DNA from: Bryobacteraceae bacterium
Lineage (GTDB): Bacteria; Acidobacteriota; Terriglobia; Bryobacterales; Bryobacteraceae
Length of the DNA: 14,510 nt
Assembly (NCBI GenBank): GCA_947456995.1
Contig: CANGVB010000021.1
Span: 1-14,510 of the forward strand
Direction of reading: 5' to 3'
A program made the position numbers and the translations under genes. The notes beneath the pieces were generated by a model that saw nothing but the letters and a program-made list of their open reading frames with translations, searched no databases and was not told the origin of the DNA. This document shows, in pieces, positions 1 to 7,873 of this stretch. How positions within the stretch are numbered: the first letter of the stretch is position 1; each line of letters starts with the position of its first letter.

Positions 1-419
1 CCCGGTAGAAATTGCTCCATCCCCCGGGCATCGCATTCCTGAATCAGATACAAATCTTCGTCGATCGGGCTTCCATGCATCAGCCATGTCTTGGAATGCT
101 GCAACGGCCCACGAGGCATCTTCCGCAGATACGCCTTGTTGGCTTCGGTCAGCACCTGAGATGTCCATCCCAGCGAGCTCGTCGCTACCGCGTTATAACC
201 CTCGGTATCATCCAGCCCCACCGCTACCTTGTCGTGATTGCCACGCACCACACTCTTTACGTGCTGAATCGACCATTCCACCGTTTCGTTCGGGCAGGCC
301 CCATACCCAACCAGATCTCCACAGCAAAGGATTTCGTCGTAATGCCCTTCGGCTGCCTCTAGCACCGAGTACAAAGCATGAAGGTTGGCATGAATGTCGC
401 TAAGAATGAGTTGGCGCAG
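1..419 (-). CDS. Calcineurin-like (YfcE/MJ0936-type) metallophosphoesterase, 3' end outside window
   Basis: Reading the minus strand from 419 gives 139 complete codons with no stop before the left edge. The N-terminus is MRQLILSDIHANLHAL. Metallophosphoesterase motifs appear in the expected order: D-x-H at residues 8-10, GDLVGYG at 34-40, GNHD at 60-63 and MHGSP at 114-118. These residues bind the dinuclear metal centre that hydrolyses phosphoesters. The substrate cannot be read from sequence; relatives act on phosphodiesters or phosphoproteins. An in-frame TGA lies 12 codons upstream of the CTG at 419-417, and no ATG, GTG or TTG lies between them and the D-x-H motif. CTG is therefore the best start, with a purine-rich GAGAG about 7 nt upstream. 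The gene is divergent from the sugar kinase gene, 66 bp away. The family is certain; the start is inferred. Confidence 0.85.
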   Translation of the reverse strand, partial: MRQLILSDIHANLHALYSVLEAAEGHYDEILCCGDLVGYGACPNETVEWSIQHVKSVVRGNHDKVAVGLDDTEGYNAVATSSLGWTSQVLTEANKAYLRKMPRGPLQHSKTWLMHGSPIDEDLYLIQECDARGMEQFLP

Positions 420-473
420 GAAATTTCTCTCTATCTCAGTATGGCGCGAACCTCACTCGCAAGGGTGCTTCGC

Positions 474-479
474 TACAAT
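474..479 (+). promoter_or_regulatory. Candidate -10 box (TACAAT) for a leaderless sugar-kinase transcript
   Basis: TACAAT matches the sigma-70 -10 consensus at 5 of 6 bases. It ends 6 nt before the ATG at 486, so transcription would begin at or next to the start codon. No Shine-Dalgarno sequence lies between the box and the ATG, which agrees with a leaderless mRNA. No good -35 hexamer is visible at 16-18 bp spacing, so this is a weak prediction. Confidence 0.35.
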
Positions 480-485
480 AAGACG

Positions 486-1400
486 ATGTCATTAGTCGTT
501 GTAGGCTCCGTCGCATATGACGGAGTCGAAACTCCCCACGGCAAAGTCGAGCGCATGCTCGGTGGCGCCTGTACCTATATCGCCTTATCGGCCAGCTACT
601 TTACGCCTTCCAAGATTGTTGCCGTTGTCGGCGACGATTTCGACCCCGCAGATCGTGCACTCCTCGATTCTCGCGGCATCGATCTTGCCGGCCTTGAAGT
701 CGCAGAAGGGAAAACCTTCTTCTGGCAGGGCGTCTACTCCGACGACATGAACGATCGCACCACCCTGCGTACCGATCTCAACGTCTTCGCCACCTTCTCG
801 CCCAAGTTGCCCGACACCTACAAGACCCAGCCCTACTTGTTCCTCGGCAACATTCAGCCTGCCCTCCAGAAGCAGGTCTTCTCCCAGATGTCGAGCCTGC
901 GCTTCTGCGGCGGCGACACGATGAATTTCTGGATCAACGACTTCCGCGCCGAACTCCTCGAAACCATCGCCGACTGGAACTTCCTCCTCATCAACGATTC
1001 TGAAGCCAAGCTTCTTTCGGGTGAATCCAACCTGCGCAAGGCTGCCGCCAAGATCATGGCCATGGGCCCCAAGAATCTTGTCATCAAGCGTGGCGAATAC
1101 GGCGCAATGCTCTTCCGCCCCGATGGTCTCTTCATGGTGCCTGGCTACCTGCTCGATAGCGTTTTCGATCCAACCGGTGCCGGAGACTGCTTCGCCGGTG
1201 GCTTCGTCGGATACCTCGCTGAAAAAGGCTTCGACCTCCAGGGCGAGATCGACCCCCACGAACTCCACCGCGCCGTCATCTATGGCAGCGTCATGGGCAG
1301 CTTCTGCTGCGAAAAATTTGGCGTAGACCGCTTCCGTACTCTCACCCGTCAGGAGATCGATGCGCGCTTCGAAGAGTTCCGGACCTTCACGGCGTTCTAA
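486..1400 (+). CDS. PfkB-family (ribokinase-like) carbohydrate kinase
   Basis: This 304-residue protein has the ribokinase fold. The N-terminal strand VVVGSVAYD and the Gly-Gly pair of MLGGACTY (residues 24-31) fit the substrate side. DPTGAGDCFAGGF at 228-240 is the PfkB signature 2, with D234 as catalytic base and GAGD forming the anion hole. Such enzymes move the ATP gamma-phosphate to a hydroxyl of a sugar or nucleoside; the substrate here is unknown. The reading frame is open back to about 378, but the ATG at 486 is chosen because the conserved first beta strand begins there; the upstream residues look unrelated. It is the first gene of the plus operon, and its last 41 bp overlap the glycosyltransferase start. 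Length is normal for the family and no key residue is missing. Confidence 0.9.
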   Translation: MSLVVVGSVAYDGVETPHGKVERMLGGACTYIALSASYFTPSKIVAVVGDDFDPADRALLDSRGIDLAGLEVAEGKTFFWQGVYSDDMNDRTTLRTDLNVFATFSPKLPDTYKTQPYLFLGNIQPALQKQVFSQMSSLRFCGGDTMNFWINDFRAELLETIADWNFLLINDSEAKLLSGESNLRKAAAKIMAMGPKNLVIKRGEYGAMLFRPDGLFMVPGYLLDSVFDPTGAGDCFAGGFVGYLAEKGFDLQGEIDPHELHRAVIYGSVMGSFCCEKFGVDRFRTLTRQEIDARFEEFRTFTAF

Positions 1401-2874
1401 GTCTCGGCCCGGCTGGGTCGGTATCTTACTCTGTGCGGTCGTGCTTGCTTTATGCAGCGCGGCCGCCATTGCTTTTGTTCAGTACGAAGGCACTGCCCTC
1501 TTCTACGGCGACGCTGCCGCACACCTCAACATCGCCCGCCGCATCTTCGATGGCCACAACCCGGGCTACGAACAAATCGGCACCGTCTGGTTGCCGCTTC
1601 CTCACATTCTAATGATGCCTTTTGCCAGCGTCGACGCCTGGTGGCAAAACGGCCTGGCTGGCGCCATTCCCTCTGGCATCGCCTGGGTCATTGCAGGCAC
1701 CTTTCTATTCGCTGCACTGCGACGCTGGTTCGGCTCTGAAGGCGCCGTAGCAGGCGTCGCGATCTTTGCCCTCCAGCCCAACCTGCTTTATCTCCAGGCC
1801 TGCCCCATGAATGAGCCGCTCTTTCTCGCCGGCTCTCTAGGCCTTCTTCTGTTCAGCTCAAAAGCAGCCGAAGAAGCCCCACTCGGCAATGCCTTCCTGG
1901 CCGGCCTCTGCGCCATCGTCGCTACGCTCACTCGCTATGACGGCTGGTTCCTCCTGCCCATTGCAGCCCTCTATTTGCTCTTCCGCGCCGGCTTTGCCAC
2001 CGCTCTCGTTTTCTCTTTCGTCGCTGGGCTCGGCCCCCTCTACTGGCTCGCTCACAATGCCATCCTCTACTCAGACCCCCTCGAGTTCTATCACGGCATC
2101 GGCTCGGCCAAGTACATTCAAAAATAGATGCCCTATCCGGGCTCCCCCGATTTAGGCATGGCGATTCGCCAATTCGCGATTGCCTCCAAGGCAGTCCTCG
2201 GCTGGCCTCTGATTGCCATCAGTGCCCTCGGTCTCATCTGGACTCTCAAACAAAGGCAATTCTGGCCCCTGATCTTCGCCTCCCTCGCCCCCGTTTATTA
2301 CGTAATCAACCTCTACGGTGGCGACAGCCCGATCTACGTCCCCGAAGTCTACCCCTTCAGCCACTACAACTCGCGCTACGCCCTCGCCGCTCTGCCTCTC
2401 TTTGCCATCTGCACGGCCGCGCTAGCCGCCGCTCTGCCCCGCCTGCGTTTCGTACTGCCCTTGATCGCCCTTTCCTGGTTTGCCTTCTCCCCCGTCACGG
2501 TAAAGCGAGAAGGTGATGTCAACTCAGAATCCCGCCGCGCCTGGACTCACGAAGTGGCAACTCTGCTCAAAGAGGAATATGAGCCTGGCACGGGCATCCT
2601 GATGCCCTTCGGCGACCTCACAGGCATCCTGCAGGAAGCGGGCATCCCGATTCGAGAGTGCATCCACCAGGGCGACAAGCTTGAATTCGACCGTGCCACC
2701 GCCCGGCCAGATCTTTTTCTCGACACAGCCTGGGTCATCGCCCAGTCCGGCGACGCAGCCTCAAACGCCATGGCCCGTGCCCGCGCCAAAGGAATGCCCT
2801 ATCGCTGTGTGAAACTAATATCTTTGAAGTATGCTCCTGTGCTTGAGGTCTGGCGCAGGATTGGTTCCCAATGA
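1360..2874 (+). pseudogene. GT-C membrane glycosyltransferase (ArnT/PMT-like) interrupted by in-frame TAG
   Basis: One reading frame runs from ATG 1360 to TGA 2872-2874 and is broken only by TAG at 2125-2127, after codon 255. The start has a good AGGAG at 1351-1355 inside the kinase gene. The first half has a membrane segment at about residues 18-40 and then FYGDAAAHLNIARRI (48-62). There, D51 in the first external loop fits the catalytic aspartate of GT-C enzymes using lipid-linked sugars. Further motifs are IGTVWLPLPH (73-82), NEPL (151-154), TRYDGW (191-196) and several hydrophobic helices. After the stop come more helices and a soluble tail of about 100 residues. Neither half looks complete alone, and the ATG directly after the TAG has no ribosome site. 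The uninterrupted length of about 504 residues is typical. A CAG-to-TAG change would explain it; sequencing error or readthrough are alternatives. The end overlaps dapF by ATGA. Confidence 0.8.
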
Positions 2875-3680
2875 TTCCCTTTACTAAAGCGCACGGCGCA
2901 CAAAACGACTTTCTTCTCACCTGGCAACCCGACATGCCCGAGGTGAAGAGCCTCGATGCCCTCGCAATCGCAATTTGCCATCGCAATACCGGCGTCGGTG
3001 CCGACGGCTGGCTCCTGGTTTCTGAAGGAGAGCAGGGCTGTGATATTCGTATCCGGCTCTTTAATCCCGATGGCGGCGAAGTAGAAATGTCGGGCAACGG
3101 CACACGTTGCGCCGCTGGCTGGGCGATCGCCAACGGCAAAGCAAAAGGCCCCGACGTAAACATCCTTACCGGCGCCGGCCCCAAGTCCATGCGCCTGATC
3201 GAGCGCGATTCAGAACTCTTTATGTTCCTGATGAACATGGGCCTCCCCCGCATCGTCGAAGGCGATCTGCACACCCGGCTCGCGCTCAAGGGCGGGGAAG
3301 TCGATTGCACCATCCTCGATGTAGGCAATCCCCAGTGCGCCGTCTTTGTCGAAAATTTCGACCTCGATTGGGTCGCCTTGGGTGCCGAAATCGAAAGACA
3401 TCCACGGTTTCCGAATAGAACCAATGTCTCCTTCGTCCGAATTTTGGACGAAAACTCGATTGATGTCCGTTTTTTTGAGCGCGGCGTAGGAGTAACCAAC
3501 TCCTCCGGTACCGGTTCCACCGGTGCCATGGCCGCCAGCGTTATGCGGGGTCTGGTGAAGAGCCCCGTAAATGTACATACTCCTGCAGGAACCCTAAACC
3601 TTTCCTGGGAAGATGCGATCTATCTATTGGGGCCTGCCGAACTCACCACGACAGGCCAGTTTGTGTATCGAGAGAAATGA
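2871..3680 (+). CDS. dapF: DapF-family diaminopimelate epimerase homologue with Ser in both catalytic Cys positions
   Basis: This is a 269-residue protein of normal DapF length. DapF interconverts LL- and meso-diaminopimelate for lysine and peptidoglycan synthesis, using two cysteines as acid and base. Substrate-contact motifs are present: HGAQNDF (8-14), NPDG (65-68), VGNPQ (151-155), RTNVSF (183-188) and ERGVG (203-207). However, the first Cys motif (CGNG) reads MSGNGTRCA, with S74, and the second (A-C-G-T-G) reads SSGTGS, with S212. Both catalytic positions are therefore serine. The fold and the probable binding of an amino-acid substrate are well supported; epimerase activity is uncertain. 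The serine form may be a lineage variant, a different reaction or an inactive paralogue. The start overlaps the glycosyltransferase stop (ATGA), and the end overlaps the next ATG, so translation is probably coupled. Confidence 0.85.
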   Translation: MIPFTKAHGAQNDFLLTWQPDMPEVKSLDALAIAICHRNTGVGADGWLLVSEGEQGCDIRIRLFNPDGGEVEMSGNGTRCAAGWAIANGKAKGPDVNILTGAGPKSMRLIERDSELFMFLMNMGLPRIVEGDLHTRLALKGGEVDCTILDVGNPQCAVFVENFDLDWVALGAEIERHPRFPNRTNVSFVRILDENSIDVRFFERGVGVTNSSGTGSTGAMAASVMRGLVKSPVNVHTPAGTLNLSWEDAIYLLGPAELTTTGQFVYREK

Positions 3681-4975
3681 AAAAACAGCTTCTAGAAAAA
3701 CTTCAGAACAAGACGGCCCGCGTTGGTGTCGTTGGCTTGGGATACGTCGGCTTGCCTTTGGCCGTTGAATTTGCCCACGCCGGTTTCCATGTTACCGGCC
3801 TCGACGTCGATCACCGCAAGGTAGATAAACTCAATGCCGGGGAGTCCTACATCCAGGACATTCCCACCTCCGTGCTCAAGCCCCTCGTTGATGCCGGCCT
3901 CCTGGATGCCACCTCCGACTTCTCCAAAATCCGCGATCTCGACACGATCAACATCTGCGTGCCAACGCCGTTATCCAAGGCCAAAGACCCGGACATGACC
4001 TTCGTCAATGCGGCGGTTCAGTCGATTGCCGAAAACTTCGGCCCCGGCAAGCTCGTCATTCTCGAATCGACAACCTACCCGGGCACCACCGAAGAACTCG
4101 TCCTCCCCAAGCTCGAAATGGGCGGCCTCAAGGTAGGAGAAGACTTCTTCCTCTGCTTCTCGCCCGAGCGTGTAGATCCCGGCAACAAGCAATTCCAGAC
4201 CCGCAACATCCCTAAGGTCGTCGGCGGCCATACCGATGCCTGCACCGAGGCTGGTGCCGCATTCTACGGCTGTGCCCTCGATCATGTCGTCCCGGTCAGC
4301 GGTACCAAAGTGGCCGAGATGGTCAAGCTCCTCGAAAACACCTTCCGCATGATCAACATTGGCCTCGTCAATGAAATGGCCATCATGTGCGGCCGTATGG
4401 GTATCAACGTCTGGGAAGTCATCGACGCTGCCGCAACCAAGCCCTTCGGCTTCATGCCCTTCTATCCCGGCCCCGGCCTCGGCGGCCATTGCATCCCGAT
4501 CGATCCCTTCTACCTGAGCTGGAAGTCCAAGCAGTCCGGTATCGAAGCCCGCTTCATCGAACTCGCCGGCTACATCAACGGCCAGATGCCCCACTTCGTC
4601 GTCGACAAAATCCAGAACGCACTCAACGATCACACCAAGCCGCTCAAGGGCTCCAAAGTCCACATCCTCGGCATGGCCTATAAGAAGAACATCGACGACG
4701 TACGCGAATCCCCCGGCCTCGACATCATGCACCTGCTGATGCAGCGCGGTGCAATCGTCTCCTACTCCGATCCCTTCATCCCCAGCTTGAGAATCGAAGA
4801 TCATCGCCTCGAGAATCAGGACATGCTCAGTTCCTGCGCCGCAGCAGACTGTGTGGTCGTTGTCACCGATCACACCGATGTCGATTACGCAAAGGCAATC
4901 GAAGTATCCAAACTGATTGTGGATACCCGCAACGCCCTCAAGAAGTTCAAGTCCGAAAAAATAGTCACCCTCTAG
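3677..4975 (+). CDS. wbpA: UDP-N-acetylglucosamine 6-dehydrogenase (WbpA-type nucleotide sugar dehydrogenase)
   Basis: This 432-residue protein belongs to the UDP-glucose/GDP-mannose dehydrogenase family. The Rossmann motif GLGYVG is at residues 20-25. Family motifs SPERVDPGN (162-170) and VAEMVKLLENTFR (212-224) are intact. The catalytic loop GPGLGGHCIPIDPFYL (265-280) places the nucleophile at C272. The C-terminal UDP-binding domain contains GMAYKKNIDDVRESP (332-346). The enzyme oxidises C6 of a UDP-sugar to the uronate with two NAD+. The GPGLGGHCIPIDP loop and the GMAYKKNIDDVRESP motif resemble the WbpA group acting on UDP-GlcNAc more than UDP-glucose dehydrogenase, but the substrate is inferred. 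The product would feed capsule, O-antigen or exopolysaccharide synthesis, fitting the upstream glycosyltransferase. The ATG overlaps the dapF stop (ATGA). Confidence 0.9.
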   Translation: MKKQLLEKLQNKTARVGVVGLGYVGLPLAVEFAHAGFHVTGLDVDHRKVDKLNAGESYIQDIPTSVLKPLVDAGLLDATSDFSKIRDLDTINICVPTPLSKAKDPDMTFVNAAVQSIAENFGPGKLVILESTTYPGTTEELVLPKLEMGGLKVGEDFFLCFSPERVDPGNKQFQTRNIPKVVGGHTDACTEAGAAFYGCALDHVVPVSGTKVAEMVKLLENTFRMINIGLVNEMAIMCGRMGINVWEVIDAAATKPFGFMPFYPGPGLGGHCIPIDPFYLSWKSKQSGIEARFIELAGYINGQMPHFVVDKIQNALNDHTKPLKGSKVHILGMAYKKNIDDVRESPGLDIMHLLMQRGAIVSYSDPFIPSLRIEDHRLENQDMLSSCAAADCVVVVTDHTDVDYAKAIEVSKLIVDTRNALKKFKSEKIVTL

Positions 4976-4987
4976 GGGTGACTATTT
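4959..4987. terminator. Bidirectional intrinsic terminator between convergent operons
   Basis: AAATAGTCACCC (4959-4970) and GGGTGACTATTT (4976-4987) form a perfect 12-bp stem with the 5-nt loop TCTAG. The stop codon of the upstream plus-strand gene (4973-4975) lies in the loop. On the minus strand the stem is followed by six U residues, making a strong intrinsic terminator for the receptor gene. On the plus strand it is followed by the weaker tail TTTCCTCTC. Confidence 0.88.
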
Positions 4988-4997
4988 CCTCTCTCAA

Positions 4998-7841
4998 CTA
5001 AAAGTTAAACTTCAACCCAAGCTGGATCAGGCGCTGGTCAATCGCGCCGGTCCACGCATAGGTTGGTGCAGCCGTAATCACTCCCGCTGCATCCACCGTT
5101 GCCGTCGTATTCACGCCAGTCACGTTGGTACGGTTCAACAGGTTGGTCGATTCAGCAAAGAACTCGGCACGATACCGTTCCCGGATCGGGAAGATCCGCG
5201 AGTACCGTACGTCGAGCTGATACGTTGCCGGCCCGCGATACGTATTGCGGCCAATAAACAACGGCCGCTGAAACGCAACGCCAGTCGCCTGATCGTTGTT
5301 CAGCACGCGATTGGACCCGATATTGAATACATCGCCTGAGATCGCCGTCATCGTAAAGCCAAGACGATTGTTCTCAACCAGGTATTTCGCCACCTTGTTC
5401 TCAAACTTGAAGTCAGGCTGATAAACGCCCGACGCCTGCAGCGAATGCCGCCGGTCGGTAAGAGAATTGCCCTTGTCACGACGCCGGTTCGATAGATCAC
5501 TCAAAAAGAACGCCCCCGAGTCGATGTTGTTATGCTCCGGCGCATCGTCGATCGCATGTGACCAGGTGTAGCTGGCAAAGGATTCAAAGCCACGTCCGTA
5601 TCGCCGGTTCAGCGTCAGCGTGCCACCGGAATAGCTACTCTGTCCTGCACTCTCAGCAGACAGAATGTTGTTGAAGCGTGGGTCTACCCGCTGCCCTGCC
5701 GTAGAAATCCAGATCGGCCTGCCATCGGCAAGACTATTGCCGCTCGGCAGCAGATTGATGTTTCGATAAATCGGCAACCGGTTTCCACGGGTAAAGAGAT
5801 ACGTTGCCGTAATCGCTGTCTTCGGCGCAATCTCATGCGTGATGCTTGCATTGAAGTTCACTGAATAGAGGTTTGCAAAGTCAGGCGATACCGTGTCGAT
5901 CGACTGTATGGGAATACTCGCACCCGTAGGCAGGCTCGTGAAAATCGCGGGAAAGTTCGGCGTAACCACGGGGCTGGTCACCTGCAAAAAACTACCCAGG
6001 CCATTGTTCAGCAATGCCCGCCGGAAAGTGTCGGTCTGCGGAGGATCAAAGAAAACTCCCGTGCTCGCGCGCACCACCGTCTTCTGCGCCTTGCCGAGAG
6101 ACCAGGCAATACCAACCCTGGGCGCAAAGTTGTTGCGATCGGCACGAAACTTCTGGCTTGCCGCCAGCGGTGAGTTCTTGTCCGCAGTCGGTGCCGTGTA
6201 AACGTCATAGCGCAATCCGTAGGTCAACGTCACATTCGCCCGCGGCTTGTAGGTGTCCTGCGCAAAGAAGCTCGAAAACAGTGAGTTGTACTTGATCTGC
6301 GGCTCGCCAATGGTCTGCACAAAGTTCTGATACGAACGTGGGTTCACCCCATTCCGCGCATCCAGGTAGCTCTGGATATTGGCAAATGTGTAGCGGCCAA
6401 AGGTAGCCTGCACCTGCGAATCGCGAATACTGCGCGTTGTAAATCCAAACTTGTAGCTGTGCTTGCCTGAATTGATGCTCAGGTTGTTTCCAAACTCAGG
6501 CGTCATTTCGGTAAAGTCAAAGCCCGTCGTTTCAGCCCGGCCAAACTGAACCACCCCTGTGATATTGATCGACGGTCCTGTACCCGTTGCCGAAAACGCC
6601 TGCTGTTGTTGGCTGCGCCACGGTGTCTGAAAACGGAACTCATTCACCATATTCGGCGAGAGCGTCGAGATCAACTGTGCTGCTCCAACATAGCTGCGAT
6701 CCACAAAGCTATGGGTTCTCGAAACCACCGTTAAGCCGCCGGCATTATTGAAAGGCGAATCGTTCGCATGGCCATTAAAGCGCATGCTCAGACGATGGTT
6801 GGAGTTGATCTGATAATCCAGCTTGCCAAAGAAGAATCGAACATTCTGACTAAACGGAATCGGTTCGGCAAAACTGGCGGGCAACCCCACCTGCGCCAGC
6901 ACCGCCGGGGTCACCGTCACTACCTGTGGCAAATCACGCTTTACCTTTTCATAGGCCAAATAAAAGAAGAGCTTGTCCTTGATCAGCTTGCCGCCACCGT
7001 TCCCGTAGTAGGAATCCACATTGGTCTGCGGTACTGTTGCTCCCTCGCGCAGCAGTGCCGGTCGCGCACTGAAGTCTGTCCTGCGAAAGATATAAGCTGC
7101 CTCACCATGCAGGTCGTTGGTGCCGCTTTTGGTAATCGTATTGGCCACCATGCCAACAGTGTTCCCAAACTCGGGCGCAAACCCGTTCGATACAAAAGCA
7201 ATTTCCTCAACGAAGGTATTCGAGATCGGCACCAGTCGAATCCCCGCCCGGTCGCTCTGCACATTGTTGCTGCCGTCAAGCTGATAGTTGATTCGCCCAT
7301 TAAAGCCGTTGGCATTGATCTTGCGCGGCACACCAAATTCCGTATTCGGCCGCCCGGTCACGTTCGGCTGATAGAACACAAAGTTGAATGGGTTCCGGCT
7401 CACCAGAGGTAGATTCTGAATCTGGTTCGCGCTCAGTGTCGAGCCAATATCCGTGCGCCCCGGCTCGGTCACCGGCCCCGAGGCACTCACCACAATTTCC
7501 GTCACCGCACTCTTGATACTCAGATCGATGTTGATCGTAGCCGTCGTACCAGCACCAATCGTGATGCCCGTCTGCTTTACGTTGTTGAATCCCGCACTGG
7601 ACACAAGCACTTCATATTCGCCACGAGGCAATACCGAGAAACGATAATACCCATCCTCATTCGTTTCGCCCTGACGCTCAAGGCCTGTACCCAGGTTCCG
7701 GGCCCGCACTGTTGCCTTTGCCACTGCCGCACCAGCAGGGTCGCGCACGATACCTTCGATTTGGCCATCAATTGCCGCTGCCTGTGGAAACACCAAAGCA
7801 GCAGTAAACAGAAACAATGGTAGAAAGACCCGAAGACTCAT
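4998..7841 (-). CDS. Oar-like TonB-dependent outer-membrane receptor with carboxypeptidase-regulatory-like domain
   Basis: This 947-residue protein carries a Sec signal peptide at about 1-23 (MSLRVFLPLFLFTAALVFPQ then AAA). A carboxypeptidase-regulatory-like beta-sandwich at about 25-110 contains GIVRDPAGAAV and NEDGYYRFSVLPRGEYEV. TEIVVSA at 114-120 resembles a TonB box. The plug domain follows, containing INYQLDGSNN, and then a long beta-barrel ending LIQLGLKFNF. The terminal aromatic is the usual Bam recognition signal. Such proteins import bulky ligands, for example glycans, peptides or chelated metals, across the outer membrane using TonB-ExbB-ExbD energy; the ligand is unknown. No SusD-like partner is adjacent. 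It lies 32 bp after the sigma-54 regulator gene and ends at a strong terminator. The ribosome site before ATG 7841 is weak (TGGGGT). Confidence 0.92.
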   Translation of the reverse strand: MSLRVFLPLFLFTAALVFPQAAAIDGQIEGIVRDPAGAAVAKATVRARNLGTGLERQGETNEDGYYRFSVLPRGEYEVLVSSAGFNNVKQTGITIGAGTTATINIDLSIKSAVTEIVVSASGPVTEPGRTDIGSTLSANQIQNLPLVSRNPFNFVFYQPNVTGRPNTEFGVPRKINANGFNGRINYQLDGSNNVQSDRAGIRLVPISNTFVEEIAFVSNGFAPEFGNTVGMVANTITKSGTNDLHGEAAYIFRRTDFSARPALLREGATVPQTNVDSYYGNGGGKLIKDKLFFYLAYEKVKRDLPQVVTVTPAVLAQVGLPASFAEPIPFSQNVRFFFGKLDYQINSNHRLSMRFNGHANDSPFNNAGGLTVVSRTHSFVDRSYVGAAQLISTLSPNMVNEFRFQTPWRSQQQQAFSATGTGPSINITGVVQFGRAETTGFDFTEMTPEFGNNLSINSGKHSYKFGFTTRSIRDSQVQATFGRYTFANIQSYLDARNGVNPRSYQNFVQTIGEPQIKYNSLFSSFFAQDTYKPRANVTLTYGLRYDVYTAPTADKNSPLAASQKFRADRNNFAPRVGIAWSLGKAQKTVVRASTGVFFDPPQTDTFRRALLNNGLGSFLQVTSPVVTPNFPAIFTSLPTGASIPIQSIDTVSPDFANLYSVNFNASITHEIAPKTAITATYLFTRGNRLPIYRNINLLPSGNSLADGRPIWISTAGQRVDPRFNNILSAESAGQSSYSGGTLTLNRRYGRGFESFASYTWSHAIDDAPEHNNIDSGAFFLSDLSNRRRDKGNSLTDRRHSLQASGVYQPDFKFENKVAKYLVENNRLGFTMTAISGDVFNIGSNRVLNNDQATGVAFQRPLFIGRNTYRGPATYQLDVRYSRIFPIRERYRAEFFAESTNLLNRTNVTGVNTTATVDAAGVITAAPTYAWTGAIDQRLIQLGLKFNF

Positions 7842-7873
7842 ACCCCAGAGTATTACATCTGTCTAAAGTTGGC

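Noticed and set aside
12..362. Long plus-strand reading frame at the left edge
   Set aside because: It is the antisense shadow of the phosphoesterase, whose metal-binding motifs are clear on the minus strand.
585..1469. 294-residue minus-strand open frame over the sugar kinase
   Set aside because: Antisense shadow rich in Glu, Val and Ala; the PfkB signature is on the plus strand.
3971..4873. 300-residue minus-strand open frame inside the dehydrogenase gene
   Set aside because: Antisense shadow caused by C-ending codons; no recognisable domain, whereas the plus strand has complete catalytic motifs.
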